A program made the position numbers and the translations under genes. The notes below the pieces were generated by a model. That model did no database searches. It was not told the origin of the DNA and saw only the letters and a program-made list of their open reading frames with translations. A DNA stretch of 32,900 nucleotides, from the NCBI GenBank assembly GCA_934162555.1, contig CAKPJE010000003.1, positions 1-32,900 on the forward strand, written 5' to 3'. Position 1 is the stretch's first letter. Every line of letters begins with the position of its first letter. This DNA is from an uncultured Bacilli bacterium (GTDB lineage Bacteria > Bacillota_I > Bacilli_A > RF39 > UBA660). This document shows, in pieces, positions 31,350-32,900 of this stretch.

Positions 31350-32900
31350 TTATATTTGTTTTAATGTTATTTTTGATTGATTAGTTGTTGCTGTTGCCTT
31401 CATGCCTTGAGCAATAGTTTCTGCCCCACTTACATAATTGATTATTACATAAGCATTAGCGTCTGTTAAGGCACCATCAAACACACTCGAATAACTAGTA
31501 ATGTTTGTATTCATTATAGTAATTTCAGTTTGAAGTTTAGTACATTTGTAAAACATATAGCTAACATTTGTTACTTTCGAATTATTAAAACTGCTTAATT
31601 TTAAATTAGTTAAAGATGAACATTCAAAAAACATGCTGGTCATAATTTCAATGTTTGAAGTATTAAAACTACTCAAATCTAAACTTATTAATGATGAGCA
31701 ATGACCAAACATTTGTGTAACAGTTGTTACCTTTGATGTATTAAAGTTATCTAAGTCCAAATCAATCAAAGATGAACAATCATAAAACATATAATCCATT
31801 TTTGTTGTATTTGAAGTATTAAAACTACTTAAATCTAAACTTATTAATGATGAACAATGGCCAAACATATACGTCATATATGTTACATTTGAGGTGTTAA
31901 AACTACTTAAATCTAAACTTGTTAATGATGAACATTTCCTAAACATACTATCCATATTTGTTACTTTCGATGTATTAAAGTTACTTAAATCTAAACCTGT
32001 TAAGAATGAGCAATAATAAAACATATTATTCATATCTGTTACTTTGGATGTGTTAAAACTACTTAAATTTAAATCAGTCAAAGATAAACAATCATAAAAC
32101 ATATAATACATATTTTTTACATTTGAGGTATTAAAATTACTTAAATTCAAATCCGTTAATGATAAACAATGGGAGAACATCCAATACATTTTCGTTACTT
32201 TTGAAGTGTTAAAATTATCATTAAAATTAATTTGTATTAAATTATCAAAATAACCGAATATAGAAGCACAATTAGATGGCGCAAATATTGGCACCTCACT
32301 TACTATGTATAAATTATATAAAGTCTTTTCTGTGGTTGTACTTGTACTACTATCTGTTTCGGATACTGTTAGACCACTATCTATTAAATAACCATATACT
32401 TTTTTATTTTGACTTGTATTATATGATATATCCCAACATAAATTTTCTTCTGTACAACTACTTGGTAAATTACTTAAATCATTACCAAAGCTAATCGTTC
32501 TTATATATGGTTTATAATTATCATTCCAAAATTCAGTACCACCATTAGCACTTGAATTACTATTATACCCATTCTTCATCATTGCATATTCACTTATTTG
32601 GACTGCACTTATACTAATATCAGCTGATAACTCTTTACCAATATACTTATTATCATCCTCATCATCATTAAAAGGATTCCAAAACCAATATATAGTAATA
32701 GTTTCACTCTTAGTACCACTTACTTCTAAAAAAGAATAATTTGTTTTAATTTCTGACTTATGATCAGGAGTACTATAAAACTTTAAACTATCAGGTAATA
32801 CCTTTCTATCAATCTTTAAAGTTGCATACATATCAACAGTAGATCCCGTACTATCTAAAGTAATACTAAACTCTCCACTATCTCCAGGTAATAACTTACT
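31350..32900 (-). CDS. BspA-like repeat surface protein, copy 2 (5' end beyond the window)
   Basis: The frame stays open to the right edge (516 residues visible), so the signal region is missing. The first visible residues SKLLPGDSGEFSITLDSTGS align with the TasA-like domain of copy 1, and the linker shares ISAVQISEYAMMKNG. Nine 26-residue repeats follow (78-bp DNA period, about 31520-32210) with consensus LDLSSFNTSNVTxMxxMFxxCSSLTS, and a C-terminal beta-like segment ending ATATTNQSKITLKQI. No cell-wall sorting motif is seen at the end. Units 5 and 7-8 share GHCSSLISLDLSSFNTSN, a sign of recent duplication within the array. It lies 137 bp upstream of secE in the same direction, with no strong terminator between. 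Confidence 0.88.
   Translation of the reverse strand, partial: SKLLPGDSGEFSITLDSTGSTVDMYATLKIDRKVLPDSLKFYSTPDHKSEIKTNYSFLEVSGTKSETITIYWFWNPFNDDEDDNKYIGKELSADISISAVQISEYAMMKNGYNSNSSANGGTEFWNDNYKPYIRTISFGNDLSNLPSSCTEENLCWDISYNTSQNKKVYGYLIDSGLTVSETDSSTSTTTEKTLYNLYIVSEVPIFAPSNCASIFGYFDNLIQINFNDNFNTSKVTKMYWMFSHCLSLTDLNLSNFNTSNVKNMYYMFYDCLSLTDLNLSSFNTSKVTDMNNMFYYCSFLTGLDLSNFNTSKVTNMDSMFRKCSSLTSLDLSSFNTSNVTYMTYMFGHCSSLISLDLSSFNTSNTTKMDYMFYDCSSLIDLDLDNFNTSKVTTVTQMFGHCSSLISLDLSSFNTSNIEIMTSMFFECSSLTNLKLSSFNNSKVTNVSYMFYKCTKLQTEITIMNTNITSYSSVFDGALTDANAYVIINYVSGAETIAQGMKATATTNQSKITLKQI

Noticed and set aside
31520..32210. CRISPR-like or satellite repeat array
   Set aside because: Same 26-residue coding repeats in the second BspA-like gene.

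Overview
The window is AT-rich, gene-dense chromosomal DNA from a low-GC Gram-positive bacterium (Bacillota). The evidence is the gene content and promoter style: RpoB and RpoC as separate subunits, an L10 leader, a ybxB-type methyltransferase between rplL and rpoB, a sporulation sigma factor SigG followed by YlmC, and a MurE with the meso-DAP signature DNPR. TGA is used as a stop (trmH, rimM, the pilin-like gene and the metal transporter end in TGA) and tryptophan is TGG, so this is not a TGA=Trp Mollicute. BspA-like 26-residue repeat proteins and an RpoB rifampicin region with Asn at the position of E. coli His526 fit an uncultured, probably host-associated Bacillota. I cannot name the genus.

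Layout. 1-2.3 kb: a leftward operon of a MarR regulator and a two-subunit ABC exporter (the second subunit runs off the left edge). 2.3-3.4 kb: a divergent metal-transporter-like protein, then tRNA-Gln(CTG) and tRNA-Thr(CGT). 3.4-4.9 kb: a possible structured RNA, then a class II Fic protein enclosed by two nearly identical 78-bp repeats. 4.9-6.3 kb: a uracil permease behind a leader peptide and attenuator that look like the pyrBI type. 6.3-8.1 kb: an amidoligase and a membrane protein gene split by an in-frame TGA. 8.2-12.6 kb: sigG, ylmC, a degenerate ApbE-like protein, a membrane-anchored MurF-like protein without a P-loop, and murE. 12.7-16.3 kb: two unknown proteins, trmD, rimM, a TrmH-family methyltransferase, a pilin-like protein and a CarD-like factor. 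16.4-17.8 kb (rightward): a cupin and a GtrB-like glycosyltransferase. 17.8-19.6 kb: a BspA-like repeat protein. 19.9-20.05 kb: a probable small RNA made of two 34-nt tandem repeats between its own promoter and terminator. 20.1-31.2 kb: the core operons secE-nusG, rplK-rplA, rplJ-rplL and ybxB-rpoB-rpoC. 31.35 kb to the right edge: a second BspA-like protein, open at its 5' end.

Most of the window is essential housekeeping. The points that deserve a second look are the repeat-built small RNA downstream of rpoC, the UTP-attenuator-like leader of the uracil permease, the Fic gene between twin repeats, the stop-interrupted membrane gene next to the amidoligase, and the pair of degenerate enzymes (ApbE-like and MurF-like) between ylmC and murE. 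All functional statements come from reading motifs by eye; no database search was run.
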